DNA from: CAVYXK01 sp963772445 | Lineage (GTDB): Bacteria > Pseudomonadota > Alphaproteobacteria > Acetobacterales > Acetobacteraceae | Length of the DNA stretch: 64,000 nucleotides | Reading direction: 5' to 3' | Assembly (NCBI GenBank): GCA_963772445.1 | Contig: CAVYXK010000013.1 | Span: forward strand, 1-64,000 | Part shown: positions 38,003 to 47,512 of the stretch, one piece after another | Numbering within the stretch: the stretch's first letter is position 1 | Layout: every line of letters begins with the position of its first letter | Notes under the pieces: model-generated | Told to the model about the DNA's origin: nothing | Databases searched by the model: none | What the model saw: the letters and a program-made list of their open reading frames with translations, nothing else | Position numbers and translations under genes: made by a program

Positions 38003-39100
38003 TTTCGGCCATCTGATGATCGGTCGGGCACGCCGTCCGCTGATGGCGTTCGTCATGGTGCTGAGCTACTCGCGGCAGATCTTCCTGCGCTTCTTCCTCG
38101 ATGCCCGCATGGAGAACTTTCTGCGCGGCCACGTCGCCGCGTTTACCACCTGGGGCGGCGTCCCCAGGGTTCTGCTGTACGATAATCTGAAAAGTGCGGT
38201 ACTGGAACGTCACCACGACGCCATCCGTTTCCATCCGACCCTGCTGGCGTTCTCTGCACACTACCGTTACGAACCCCGGCCGGTGGCGGTTGCCCGCGCT
38301 AACGAGAAGGGCCGCGTCGAACGTGCCGCTATGTGCGCGACGCCTTCTTCGCCGCTCGCCGCTTCGCCGATCTCGACGATCTCAATACCCAGGCCGCGGC
38401 GTGGTGCTTCGGCGTGGCAGCGGACCGCCGCTGTCCAGGCCAGGAGAGCCGTCGCGTCGGCGAGATCTTCGCCGAGGAGGTGCCGCGGCTGCTGGCGCTG
38501 CCCGAGCATGCCTATCCGCGCTCGAACAGGTGACGGTCAAGGTTGGCAAGACACCCTACGTCCGGTTCGATCTGAACGATTACTCTGTCCCGCACACCCA
38601 TGTGCAGCGGATGCTGACGGTCCTCGCTGATCCGCACGAGGTGCGCGTCACCGATGGTCAGCAGGTTCTCGCCCGCCATCCGCGCAGTTACGACAAAGGC
38701 GCGCAGATCGAAGATCCCATCCACATCGAGGGTCTCGTCAAAGAGAAGCGCGCCGCACGCCAGCACCGCGCCACTGACCGGCTGATCCAGGCAGCGCCCG
38801 CCAGCCAGACACTGTTGGTCCGCGCCGCCGAGCGCGGCACCAATCTCGGCGCCATCACCGTGGTCCTGTTGCAGCTGCTGGAACGCTATGGCGCCGCCGA
38901 GCTGCAGGCCGCCATCAGCGAGGCGTTGGTGCGCGACGTGCCGCACCCGAATGCCGTGCGCCTGGCGCTCGAACGCCGCCGCGAGCAACGCGGCCTGGCG
39001 CCGCCCGTCGCCGTCGAACTGCCGGCGCACGTGCGGGCGCGCGATGTGCCGGTACAGCCGCATCGGCTCGACAGCTACGACCGGTTGAAGGAGGCGCCTG

Positions 39101-39727
39101 ATGAATAACCTCGATGCCTTGCGCGCCCGCGCCGCGGCGCTGCACCTCCATGGCCTGACCACACATTGGTCAGAGATCGCCGACGCCGCATGGGTGGCGC
39201 CGTTCCTCGCGTGGGAGGAGCAGGAGCGCGCGCGCCGCAGCCTGGAGCGCCGCATGAAAGCCGCCCATATCGGCCGCTTCAAGCCGCTCTGTGACTTCGA
39301 CTGGAACTGGTCTAAACGCTGCGACCGCGGCGCCATCGAGGCCCTGATGGCGCTCGATTTCCTCAACGACGCCACCAATGTCATTCTGGTCGGGCCCAAT
39401 GGCGTCGGCAAATCAACGCTGGCGCAGAACATCGCCCACCAGGCGCTGGTCCACGGCCACACCGTGCTGTTCACCAGCGCCGGCCAGCTGCTCGGCGATC
39501 TCTGCGCGCTCGACAGTGACACCGCACTCCGACGGCGCCTGCGCCACTACGCCAGGCCGCAGCTCCTGGTGATCGATGAGGTCGGCTATCTCTCCTACTC
39601 CAACCGCCACGCCGATCTGATGTTCGAACTGGTCAGCCGCCGCTACCAGAAGGCCAGCACCCTGGTGACCACCAATCGACCGTTCGCCCAGTGGTGCGAG
39701 GTCTTTCCCAACTCGACGCTTTCATAA
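39101..39727 (+). pseudogene. istB: IS21 helper ATPase IstB, 3' truncated
   Basis: IstB is the AAA+ regulator that loads IstA on target DNA. The ORF starts with MNNLDALRARAAALHLHGL and keeps the N-terminal helical domain, Walker A (VGPNGVGKST near residue 98), Walker B (LLVIDEVGYLSY near 157) and sensor region (STLVTTNRPFAQW). It should continue about 40 residues beyond EVFPN but breaks off at the right edge of the serine recombinase element. Start overlaps istA by 8 bases. Confidence 0.85.
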
Positions 39728-41827
39728 AGCCGTTCTCTTCGACTGGCTTGTGTGTCGTACGCGTGTCCTGAGTTCGTTCGCCTGCTCCGGCGACAATGAG
39801 ATCTGCCAAGGCATACTTCGGGCAAGTTGCTGCCCGGACAGCCACCCCTTGCGCAACCAATCGAATATGGTCTGCGGTGTAATGCCGAGGATTTCCGCCG
39901 CGCCCTGCACCGAGTAGCTTCCGTCGGGCCAGCGCCGCGGATTTGCCCCTGTGCTGTTGATTTTGACGGTCGGGATCCGCCACTTCTTCCGCAAAACGTG
40001 GATCATCCCACCTGAGAATGGGGGGCCGTGGGCCGTGCGGAGCCCTTCCTCGTTGAGGATGGCGGCGATTTCGCCATCCATTTTCTGCATGCCGTTCAGC
40101 TCGACAATGCGGTTCCGAAGTTGGTCCGCGTCGGCGTGCTGCGCATCGCCCAGCACTCGCCTCTGCACCCAGTGTTCGCTTATCGCGCCGGTTTGCCAGA
40201 GGATCTTGATCCAGACCAAGCCCCGCCGCCGCTTTTGATCCAGAGTGACTTCCTTGATGACCAGCCGGGCAATCTGCTTGCGATCCGCCGCGGTTGTTGT
40301 TGCGGCATGCCATAATCGCGGCAGGTTTTCACCGAGCGCCAAGATCTCCTGTCGATCGGCGTCACCAATCGATACTGACTGTTCCCGACGCCAGATATCG
40401 TATTCTTGCTCGATCTGTTCCGCACGGCGCAGCTTCTCTTCCCAGACCCGCTCGAGAGAGCGTGCAACGAGACGGTTCTCCGGCTCCACAGCGTCGTACT
40501 GTCGCCGCGCGCGTTCGGCATCGAAACGCGCCCGTTCACGCTTCAACGACCATTGTCGCTCCAGCAGCCGAACTTCCTCCTCGATCTCGCCCAACGCGGC
40601 GATCGCCAAAGCGATCTGATCCGGCGCCAGGGCGGTCAGGATCGCGCGCTCGACTTCCGCGTCGACCAGCAGAGCCCGCACCTCCTGGCATCGTGGCTGT
40701 CCATCGGAATGGTGGTCTGCGGCGCATGTGTAGATCGGGTAATCGCCATGAGGGCCGGAGTAGCGCAGACACATGCGACGGGCGCAGCGGCCACAGCAAA
40801 CGATGCCTTGCAACAAGGCGCAGCCTTTACGCGGAATGCCGCGCCGACCCTTATCGTAGCGATTCAGATTGTCCGCCAGTTGTCGCTGATTGGCCATGAA
40901 CTCGTCCCAGTCGACGTAAGCCGGATGAGCATCCTTGAGACAAATCGACCAGTCCTCCGGCGCGACGGCGATCGTCCCAATCCGCCTGCTTCCGGGTTGC
41001 CGCCGCATCGGGTCTGGCCGTCGCCGCCCATAGACGTAGGCGCCAGCATAGGCCGGGTTCTTCAGAATTTGGACCACGCGGGCACTGTCCGCGGGCCGCC
41101 AGACGACGTTGTGCGGCGCCGGACCATTTATCGGTCTGTACTGGCAGCAGTAGATCGCTACGCTGTAGATAGCGCATGACCGCCTTGGCGCCGCGCAGCT
41201 CCCGAAACTTGGTAAACACCAGGCGCAACCGCTCCTGCACCTCCTCGTCCGGATTGAGCGTCACGCTTCCGTCGCGACCGTACATCAACCCCGCCGGAAG
41301 CGGCAATCGCAACTCACCTCGCGTCGCCTTCTGACGTTCGCCCTGGTGCAGACGGACCTTGATCTGATGCAGTTCCGCCTCACTCATAATCCCCGAAAGC
41401 CCCAGCAACAGCCGATCGTGATACGCGCCGGGATCATACAGCCGTTCGCCATCCGCAATTAACACCCCGAACAACGAGCACAGTTCCAGAAGCTGATGCC
41501 AGTCGCGGTTGTTGCGTGCCAACCGTGACGCATCCAGGCTCATTACCAGGCCGGCCTTGCCCAGGCCAACCTCCGCGATCACCGCTGAAATCCATGCCTG
41601 TCGCTGCTGGACGTACCCGACTTGCCCAGGTCGTCATCAATGACGTGAACGCGCTCGCGCGGCCAGCCAAGCAGGACGGCCCGCTCAACCAGACGATATT
41701 GCAGTTCAGTGCTCTCCTGGTGATGACGCACCTGGCCCGCGGATGACTGGCGCACATAAACATACAGCAGCTTGGCGCGGTGCGCCGTCGTGATGCGCTC
41801 CTCAGAGAGTGATGCCGTGGTCAGCAT
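39722..41827 (-). pseudogene. large serine recombinase, two frameshifts
   Basis: The resolvase domain starts AKLLYVYVRQSSAGQVRHHQ, with Ser as nucleophile, up to DLGKSGTSSSDRHGFQR. A shift near 41580 leads to LVMSLDASRLARNNRDWHQL and the recombinase domain GELRLPLPAGLMYG. A second shift near 41080 leads to ILKNPAYAGAYVYGRRRPDP, the zinc ribbon CCGRCARRMCLRYSG, a coiled-coil segment near ERARFDAERARRQYDAVEPE and a C-terminal helix-turn-helix (EILGITPQTIFDWLRKGWL). Intact relatives of about 700 aa integrate or excise DNA without a partner. The gene truncates istB of the IS21 element. Confidence 0.82.
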
Positions 41828-42026
41828 GATGTTTCTCCGTTTCCCGAGCGGACGCCGGGCGCAGGCGTTGCAGAAGTCGACCGATCTGCTGTGCCAGTTG
41901 CCACTGCTTCTCTGCCGGGAGCTGGGGCCACAGGCGCGGCAGGCCCGCTTGCGATCCGCTCACGCACACCGTGCTCTGGCCTCGCAGGTGTTCGATCGGA
42001 CACCGGTCCGCCCTCGAAATCCTCAT
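41802..42026 (-). CDS. accessory ORF upstream of serine recombinase
   Basis: A 74-aa ORF overlaps the recombinase start by 26 bases. Its C-terminal half, LPRLWPQLPAEKQWQLAQQI and GRLLQRLRP, resembles small proteins commonly encoded just upstream of such recombinases. An overlapping frame (41821-42093) begins MHISVRTLLPLANHIRAVLA and also looks coding, so a frameshift may have split one longer protein. Confidence 0.4.
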   Translation of the reverse strand: MRISRADRCPIEHLRGQSTVCVSGSQAGLPRLWPQLPAEKQWQLAQQIGRLLQRLRPASARETEKHHADHGITL

Positions 42027-42289
42027 GACGGGAGGCGAGCACGGCCCGGATGTGATTCGCCAACGGCAAAAGTGTGCGCACCGAAATGTGCATGCGCCGG
42101 TTCGTGGCTTGAATGGAGCCCGCCGGGGCGAATGCCAGATCCGTGGCCGAACGCTGGATTGACCGCTCCCGCCCGTCCGCCAGCCGGACGACGATCAGAT
42201 CAGGCCCACGTCCTGATCGACGATCGATGACCGGTAAGCAACTGCCATACAGGGGATGACACGGGTCAATGACTCTGACCTGAGCGACT

Positions 42290-42428
42290 CGCCGATCAAC
42301 TTGCGTGGCATCATGAGATGGTCGGTAATCCTACTCTGGCCGACGCCATCCTCGATCGCATCGTCCACAACTCCTACCGGATCGAACTGAGTGGCGAAAG
42401 CCTGCGTAAGCAGCGGGCTGTCGCTTGA
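42290..42428 (+). pseudogene. IstB C-terminal remnant of another IS21 subgroup
   Basis: The plus-strand frame reads WHHEMVGNPTLADAILDRIV then HNSYRIELSGESLRKQRAVA and stops. This is the conserved C terminus of IstB proteins of a subgroup different from the istB at 39101, so it is not the missing tail of that gene. Confidence 0.65.
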
Positions 42429-42650
42429 CCCTGACCGGTCCATCGTGACATGAATCAACTTGACCTGACGGGACGTCACCACCTGGACGCCATCACCTCA
42501 GAACGGTGGACGGCATCAGATTGGAACAAGTGGACGCCTCAGGTTCAGCATGCCTGGACGGCATCGTCGGAATCCTCACAGATAGTGTTGAAGCGCGGAT
42601 TATCAAACTCGAGAAGGGCTCTTATCGCGTGTTAGTTCTATAAGACGGGT
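42429..42650. repeat. IS21-type terminal repeat region
   Basis: Four variants of TGGACG(C/G)CATCA occur within about 90 bases (42481, 42507, 42530 and 42556 regions), as expected for the multiple transposase-binding repeats near IS21 ends. The segment also has CTTATCGCGTGTTA near 42621, shared as the complement with the inverted repeat at 15615. No gene is seen up to 42772. Confidence 0.45.
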
Positions 42651-42772
42651 GTCACCTTCTCGGTGATTCCTTCATGAACCAGTCGGCGAATAGAGTACCC
42701 GTGCGATCGTGTCCGGCGGGCGTTGCGAATCTTGCTCCGCGCGGCTCTCAATTTCGCCTTGGACCAGCGAGC

Positions 42773-44395
42773 CTAACCTCTGGCTGCGGCGAGGACGAGG
42801 TCGACGCCCTTCTCGGCCACCATCATCGTCGGCGCATTGATGTTTCCCGACGTGATGTTCGGGAAGATCGACGCGTCGATGACCCGCAGACCATTGATGG
42901 CATGGACCTGCAACCGGGAGTTCACCCCCGAAGTCGCCGCGTCAGGACCCATCACGGTCGTGCCGCACGGATGGTAGATCGAGCCGCAGTTTTCGCGAAA
43001 GTAGGCTAGCAACTCCTCGCCCGTATGCGCGGACGCTGACGGCTCCATCTCCTGCGCCGTGATCGCCAGCAGCGAGGGCGCCGTCATGATTCGGCGCACG
43101 AGACGGCTGCCCTGGATCACTTCCGCCCTGTCGTGCTCGGTCGAGAGATAGTTCGGCCGTATGGCGGGGGCTTGCGCCGGATCGACGGACACGGCTGTGA
43201 CCGTGCCGCGGCCGGTCGGCCGGCACGGGTTGAACGCCACGAGAAAGCCGGAATAGGGTTCCGGCCGCAGGCCTGCCTTCGCGTCGGTCGGAATTCGATA
43301 TGAGAGCGGGTTGAAGTAGAGCTGGATGTTCGGCCGGGCCTCCTCCCGCGCGCCTCGAAAGAACCCGCCGGCTTGGTTGACGCTCATGGCAAAAGGGCCC
43401 TTCTGCGTCAGCAGCCAGCGAAGGGCCAGGCGCGCTTGCCCGAACAGGCTGCCGAATTCGTCATTTAGCGTAGGAACTGTGGAGCGATAGTAGAAGCTGG
43501 CACAGAGGTGGTCCTGCAGATTCCGGCCCACCGCCGGCAGATGATGCCGGGGCTTGAGGCCGACACTCGAGAGGTGTTCCGCGTCGCCGATACCGGATAG
43601 TTGCAGCAGCTTCGGTGTGTCGTATGCACCGGCGCAGAGGATGACCTCGCGGCGCGCGTTGATTATGAGACGCTCGTCGCCGCGTTTCACCTCTACGCCT
43701 GTCGCGCGGCCGTCGGCCAGGACGACGCGACAGGCAAGCGTGTCGGTCATGATGGCAAGGTTCGGTCGCTTCAGCGCCGGCCAGAGGTATTCGCGGCTCG
43801 ACGAGGATCGCATGCCGCGACGTGTGTTGACGTCGTAGACACCCGCTCCTTCGAGCGTTTGTCCGTTGAAGTCGGGGTTCTCCGGCAAGCCCAGATCGCG
43901 GCATGCCGCCAGGAACGCATCGCTGAGCGGATGCGTTCCGTGCCGCATCGGCGTGACGTGAATTGGCCCCGCGCCGCCATGCCAGGCGGACGCGCCGTCG
44001 GCATGGGTTTCGAGCTTGCGGAAATAGGGCAGCACGTCGTCGAAGCCCCATCCGGGATTGCCGGCGTCCCGCCAGTCGTCGAAATCCGCGGCAGCTCCGC
44101 GGACGAAGATCATCGCATTGATGGACCCGGACCCACCGAGCACTTTGCCGAGCGGTGAATAGATGCGCCGACCGCCGAGATTGGGCTCGGGCTCGGAATA
44201 GTACATCCAGTTGACGCGCGGGTTATAGTAACTTTTGGCGTAGCCCACGGGAACTTTCAGCCAAAACGAATTGTCGCTGCCGCCGGCCTCAATCAGGAGC
44301 GCGCGATACCGCCCGCTTTCGGAGAGTCGGGCCGCGACTATGCAGCCCGCCGAGCCGGCGCCGACAACCACAAAATCGAATTCGGGCACAATCAC
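42773..44395 (-). CDS. GMC-family FAD oxidoreductase (choline dehydrogenase-like)
   Basis: This is a flavoprotein alcohol oxidase/dehydrogenase of about 540 aa. The N-terminal FAD-binding motif is FDFVVVGAGSAGCIVAARLS, with EAGG at the end of the second strand. GMC signature 1 (GKVLGGSGSINAMIFVRG) and signature 2 (GAYDTPKLLQLSGIG) are present. The active-site His lies in YHPCGTTVMG and the last FAD contact in DASIFPNITSGNINAPTMMV. I start at GTG 44395 because the region upstream is a palindromic repeat rather than coding DNA; GTG 44389 is an alternative. Choline, polyethylene glycol and aromatic alcohols are possible substrates. It follows the MR/MLE gene on the same strand. Confidence 0.87.
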   Translation of the reverse strand: MIVPEFDFVVVGAGSAGCIVAARLSESGRYRALLIEAGGSDNSFWLKVPVGYAKSYYNPRVNWMYYSEPEPNLGGRRIYSPLGKVLGGSGSINAMIFVRGAAADFDDWRDAGNPGWGFDDVLPYFRKLETHADGASAWHGGAGPIHVTPMRHGTHPLSDAFLAACRDLGLPENPDFNGQTLEGAGVYDVNTRRGMRSSSSREYLWPALKRPNLAIMTDTLACRVVLADGRATGVEVKRGDERLIINARREVILCAGAYDTPKLLQLSGIGDAEHLSSVGLKPRHHLPAVGRNLQDHLCASFYYRSTVPTLNDEFGSLFGQARLALRWLLTQKGPFAMSVNQAGGFFRGAREEARPNIQLYFNPLSYRIPTDAKAGLRPEPYSGFLVAFNPCRPTGRGTVTAVSVDPAQAPAIRPNYLSTEHDRAEVIQGSRLVRRIMTAPSLLAITAQEMEPSASAHTGEELLAYFRENCGSIYHPCGTTVMGPDAATSGVNSRLQVHAINGLRVIDASIFPNITSGNINAPTMMVAEKGVDLVLAAARG

Positions 44396-44488
44396 GCCCG
44401 GCGAATGCCGGGCATCCAACGCAACTCGCCGCCCCGACCTCTCGTGGGTTTCGAGTTGTTTTGGATTCCCGCTGACGAGGGAATGACA
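44391..44488. repeat. REP-like intergenic palindromic element
   Basis: Two hairpins are joined by about 50 bases: GCCCGGC-GAAT-GCCGGGC at 44396-44413 and ATTCCC..GGGAAT at 44465-44484, with the usual GGAT and GTCATT-like borders of dispersed alphaproteobacterial palindromes. It lies between the dehydratase and the oxidoreductase. Confidence 0.45.
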
Positions 44489-44505
44489 GAGGGCAGTATG
44501 TAGTA

Positions 44506-45724
44506 TCAACCGCGCGCCGGGGCGAACTCTTTCACGTCGGCCGGCTCCGCGGCCACCTGCAAATGCAGCCGCTCCCCTTCATAGGGCGAATGGCGCGCGA
44601 CCACGTCGAGGTTCAGTTCGACGCCGAGGCCCGGCTCGGTCGGCGGGATCAGGTATCCGTCATCGAAGGCGAGCTTGGTCTTAAGGATATCGGCATGGAA
44701 GCCGGAGAAGTTGACGATCGCCTCGTGGATCAGGAAGTTCGGCGAGGTCGCGGCCAGGTGTAGGCTGGCCGCGGCTCCCACTGGGCCGTTGTAGAGATGG
44801 GGCGCGATCTGCGCATACTGCGCTTCGGCCATCGCCGCGATCTTCTTCGCCTCCAACAGTCCGCCAACCCGGGCGACGTTCATCTGCAGGATCGAGGCGG
44901 CCTTCAGCTCCAACACCCGCTGAAACTCGTATTTCGTGGTCAGACGCTCGCCGGTCGCGATCGGGATCGAGGTCGCCCGCGCCACCTCCGCCATCGCCGC
45001 CTCCTGGCCCGGTGGCACTGGCTCCTCGAACCAAAGCGGATCGTATTTCTCGAGCCGCCGCGCCAGCCGGATCGCCGAGGCTGGAACCATCTGTCCATGG
45101 GTTCCGATCAGCAGGTCGGCCGCGCTACCGACCGCTTCCCGAAATCTTGGCGCAGAAGGTCTCGCACCGGTCCATGACGCCGAGCGAGAGATGGTGCCCG
45201 CTATAGGCTGTGTAGGGCCCGGCGGGATCGAACTTCACCGCGGTGAAGCCACGCCGGATCATGTCAATAGCGCATTCGGCGGCCAGGTCGGGATCGTTGA
45301 AGTCGAATTCGCCAGCAGCGTTCTTGGGATAGAGATACGTGTAGGCGCGCAGTCTGTGGTGAACGAGCCCGCCGAGCAGAGCGTGGATCGGCTTGCCCGC
45401 AGCCTTGCCGATGATGTCCCAGCAGGCGATTTCCAGACCCGAAACGATGCCCATCATCGTCGGGTCCGGCCGCTGGGTGAAGCCGCTCGAGTAGGCCGAG
45501 CGCCAAAAGCGCTCGATCCGGTGCGGGTCGTGACCGAGCAAGTGGCGTTCGAACACGTCCCGGATCAACGGCACGATGGCCCGAGGGTGGAAGGCGGTCG
45601 CATAGATCTCGCCGACGCCTTCGATCCCGCATTCAGTGCGGACGCGCACGAAGATCCAGTACATTCCGCCGACGTGCGGCGGCGGTACTGCAACGACATG
45701 GGTGTCGAGTTCTGCAATCTTCAT
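44506..45724 (-). pseudogene. MR/MLE (enolase superfamily) sugar-acid dehydratase, one frameshift
   Basis: The ATG at 45724 follows GGGGGAA. The N-terminal capping domain starts MKIAELDTHVVAV and includes SGLEIACWDIIGKAAGKPIH. The barrel has the catalytic Lys in FTAVKFDPAG; the frame then shifts near 45135 (one extra T after AKI) to REAVGSAADLLIGTHGQM, PLWFEEPVPP and IATGERLTTKYEF (metal ligands), LQMNVARVGG and IAPHLYNGP (His). The whole is close to galactonate/gluconate dehydratases. All active-site residues are present in the two pieces, so the single shift is the only lesion; a sequencing error is possible. Confidence 0.83.
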
Positions 45725-45924
45725 CGGTTCCCCCCAGTGCTTGAGTACGACGACGCGGGTCTGAGTGAACTCCAGCGTTCCCCGCTTATCGAATGCTATA
45801 CATCGTTCGCCGCCTTCAAGCGATGTGCCAAGCGGGCCGCCGCAGCACTGCTCCACTGCCTCGCGCTCCCTTGCTGAAGCAAGCCCTTTGCCGTTTCATG
45901 CGACCGGGAAAGGGGAGGAATGGC

Positions 45925-46902
45925 ATGTCCGCACAACAGTCACCTGGCGACCAGACCGGGCTTCTGGATCGGCTTTCCGCTGGTGCCGTCATCTGCGCGG
46001 AAGGTTACCTGTTCGAGTTCGAGCGTCAGGGCTATCTGCAGGCGGGCGCATTCGTTCCCGAAGTGGTCCTGGAACATCCCGATTTGGTCGAGCAGCTCCA
46101 CCGGACCTTCGTCCACGCAGGCTCGGATGTGGTGGAGGCATTCACCTATTACGGCCATCGGGCGAAGCTGCGGCTGATTGGGCGCGAACAGGATCTGGAA
46201 CCAATGAACCGGCAGGCCCTGGAGATAGCGAAGAAGGTCGCGCGCGAGACCGGCACGCTGGTGGCCGGCAATATCTGTAATACGACAACCTGGGCGCCAG
46301 TCGACACGGCTAGCCAAACCGAAGCGCGCCGGATGTTTGACGAGCAGATCGGCTGGGCCGTCGATGCGGGGGTCGATTTCGTCATCGGCGAGACGTATTC
46401 GCATTTCGGGGAGGCGCTGGCGGGCCTGGAGTCAATCAAGCGGGCGAAGCTCCCAGCGGTCATCACGATGGCGATCCTCACCAACGGCATGACGCGTGAG
46501 GGCACGGACCCGGTCGAGGCGATGAAGCGACTGGAACAGGCCGGCGCTGAGGTCGTCGGTCTTAACTGCGCGAGGGGTCCGCGCACCATGATGCCGCTGC
46601 TTAAAAAGATCCGCGAGGCTGTGAAGTGCCGCGTAGCGGCTCTGCCAGTGCCATACCGCACCTCACCGGAACATGCGACCTTCCAGTCGCTCTCCGACCC
46701 GGCGTGTGACTGCATTCCCGGCAACCAGCCATTTCCAGTGGCGCTCGATCCATTCACATGCAATCGCTACGAGATTGCCGAGTTCGCCAAAGAGGCGTGG
46801 GGCATCGGCGTGCGCTATCTCGGTGTGTGCTGCGGCGCCGGTCCACACCACATTCGGGCAATGGCCGAAGCGCTTGGCCGCCAGCCGCCGGCCAGTCGCT
46901 GA
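45925..46902 (+). CDS. betaine-homocysteine methyltransferase-like protein
   Basis: This zinc-dependent methyltransferase family transfers a methyl group from betaine or S-methylmethionine to homocysteine (or acts in related demethylation). I start at ATG 45925, which follows AGGGGAGG by 6 bases, giving 325 aa. The zinc ligands are visible: GLNCARGP near residue 211 and GVCCGAGPHHI near 302, the CC pair. Barrel motifs include EAFTYYGHRAKL and FVIGETYSHFGEA. Upstream on the opposite strand is the sugar-acid dehydratase, so a divergent promoter lies in 45725-45924. In the context of Rieske and flavin demethylases, a betaine role is attractive but not proven. Confidence 0.87.
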   Translation: MSAQQSPGDQTGLLDRLSAGAVICAEGYLFEFERQGYLQAGAFVPEVVLEHPDLVEQLHRTFVHAGSDVVEAFTYYGHRAKLRLIGREQDLEPMNRQALEIAKKVARETGTLVAGNICNTTTWAPVDTASQTEARRMFDEQIGWAVDAGVDFVIGETYSHFGEALAGLESIKRAKLPAVITMAILTNGMTREGTDPVEAMKRLEQAGAEVVGLNCARGPRTMMPLLKKIREAVKCRVAALPVPYRTSPEHATFQSLSDPACDCIPGNQPFPVALDPFTCNRYEIAEFAKEAWGIGVRYLGVCCGAGPHHIRAMAEALGRQPPASR

Positions 46903-47512
46903 CGGGCGATGAGGCCGATTGCGTTCGCTATCAGTCTCGCTGCAGCGAGGGCGCCCTGCTGCTGAATGTCGCACTGCGGGACGAATTCCACGAGATCGAA
47001 GGCAGCGATATGGGTTCGCTGCGCGGCGCCATGCAGAAGCTCAACAGTCTGCCAGTAGGTCAGTCCACCAGGCGCGGGCCCAATAACCCCCGGAATCACG
47101 GTCGGATCGAGTCCGTCACAATCGAGTGTGATGAGAAGGTTAGCGCCCGGCGGAATGGCATTGAGCGCCAACTGAACGCCGTGTGTCGCAACGTCACGTG
47201 CCGTGACGAAGGTGACACCCGCACGGCGGGCGTCCTCAAAATCGCCGACACGTGCGCTACCGGCTCCGCGGGCACCCACTTGGACGATACGATCTATCCA
47301 GGCCATTTCGCTCGCTCGCCGCATGGTGGACGACAGGCCGAGGCGGATGCCCTGCACTTCGTCGCGCCAATCGATATGGGCGTCGATCTGCAGGACGGTG
47401 AAGACGCCCTGCCCGTCGAAGGCCTGGAAAAGTGGGATTGGCACAGAGTCGTCGCCTCCCAGCACCACTGGCACGGCGCCACCTGCAAGCAGAACGTTCG
47501 CCGCCTCCGTGA
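46815..47512 (-). pseudogene. agmatinase/arginase-family hydrolase, 5' truncated
   Basis: The C-terminal two thirds of a ureohydrolase. From the ISKra4 edge it reads LTEAANVLLAGGAVPVVLGG then DDSV (usual motif GGDHS, here Asp for His), QIDAHIDWRDE (DAHxD), VGARGAG and ITLDCDGLDPTVIPG (the last Mn-binding motif). It continues to FDLVEFVPQ and ends after an unusual tail that overlaps the 3' end of the methyltransferase gene. About 100 N-terminal residues are absent and are not found beyond the element, so insertion was accompanied by deletion. Confidence 0.75.

Larger units (their letters stand above)
34196..39108 (+). pseudogene. istA: IS21-family transposase IstA, split by a RIT element
   Basis: The 5' part (34196-34567) encodes the helix-turn-helix region: YYHVEKWRVGTIARQIGVHH, TLEKFPALTASRLYAMVRER and LRLGSLPGEQAQI, then an extra T makes a TGA. 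The conserved DWG-HFG junction of the DDE domain is separated by the RIT element. Coding resumes near 38003: GRARRPLMAFVMVLSYSRQI, GVPRVLLYDNLKSAVLERH and EPRPVAVARANEKGRVERA, then shifts frame near 38330 (FFAARRFADLDDLNTQAAAW) and near 38525 (LEQVTVKVGKTPYVRFDLND) to end at 39108. IstA is thus inactivated several times over. It overlaps istB by 8 bases as usual. Confidence 0.85.

Noticed and set aside
38016..38630. Separate 204-aa gene
   Set aside because: It is the second part of istA followed by an out-of-frame tail.
42481..42570. CRISPR array
   Set aside because: Repeats are short, variable and unevenly spaced; they fit the binding repeats of an IS21 end, and no cas gene is near.
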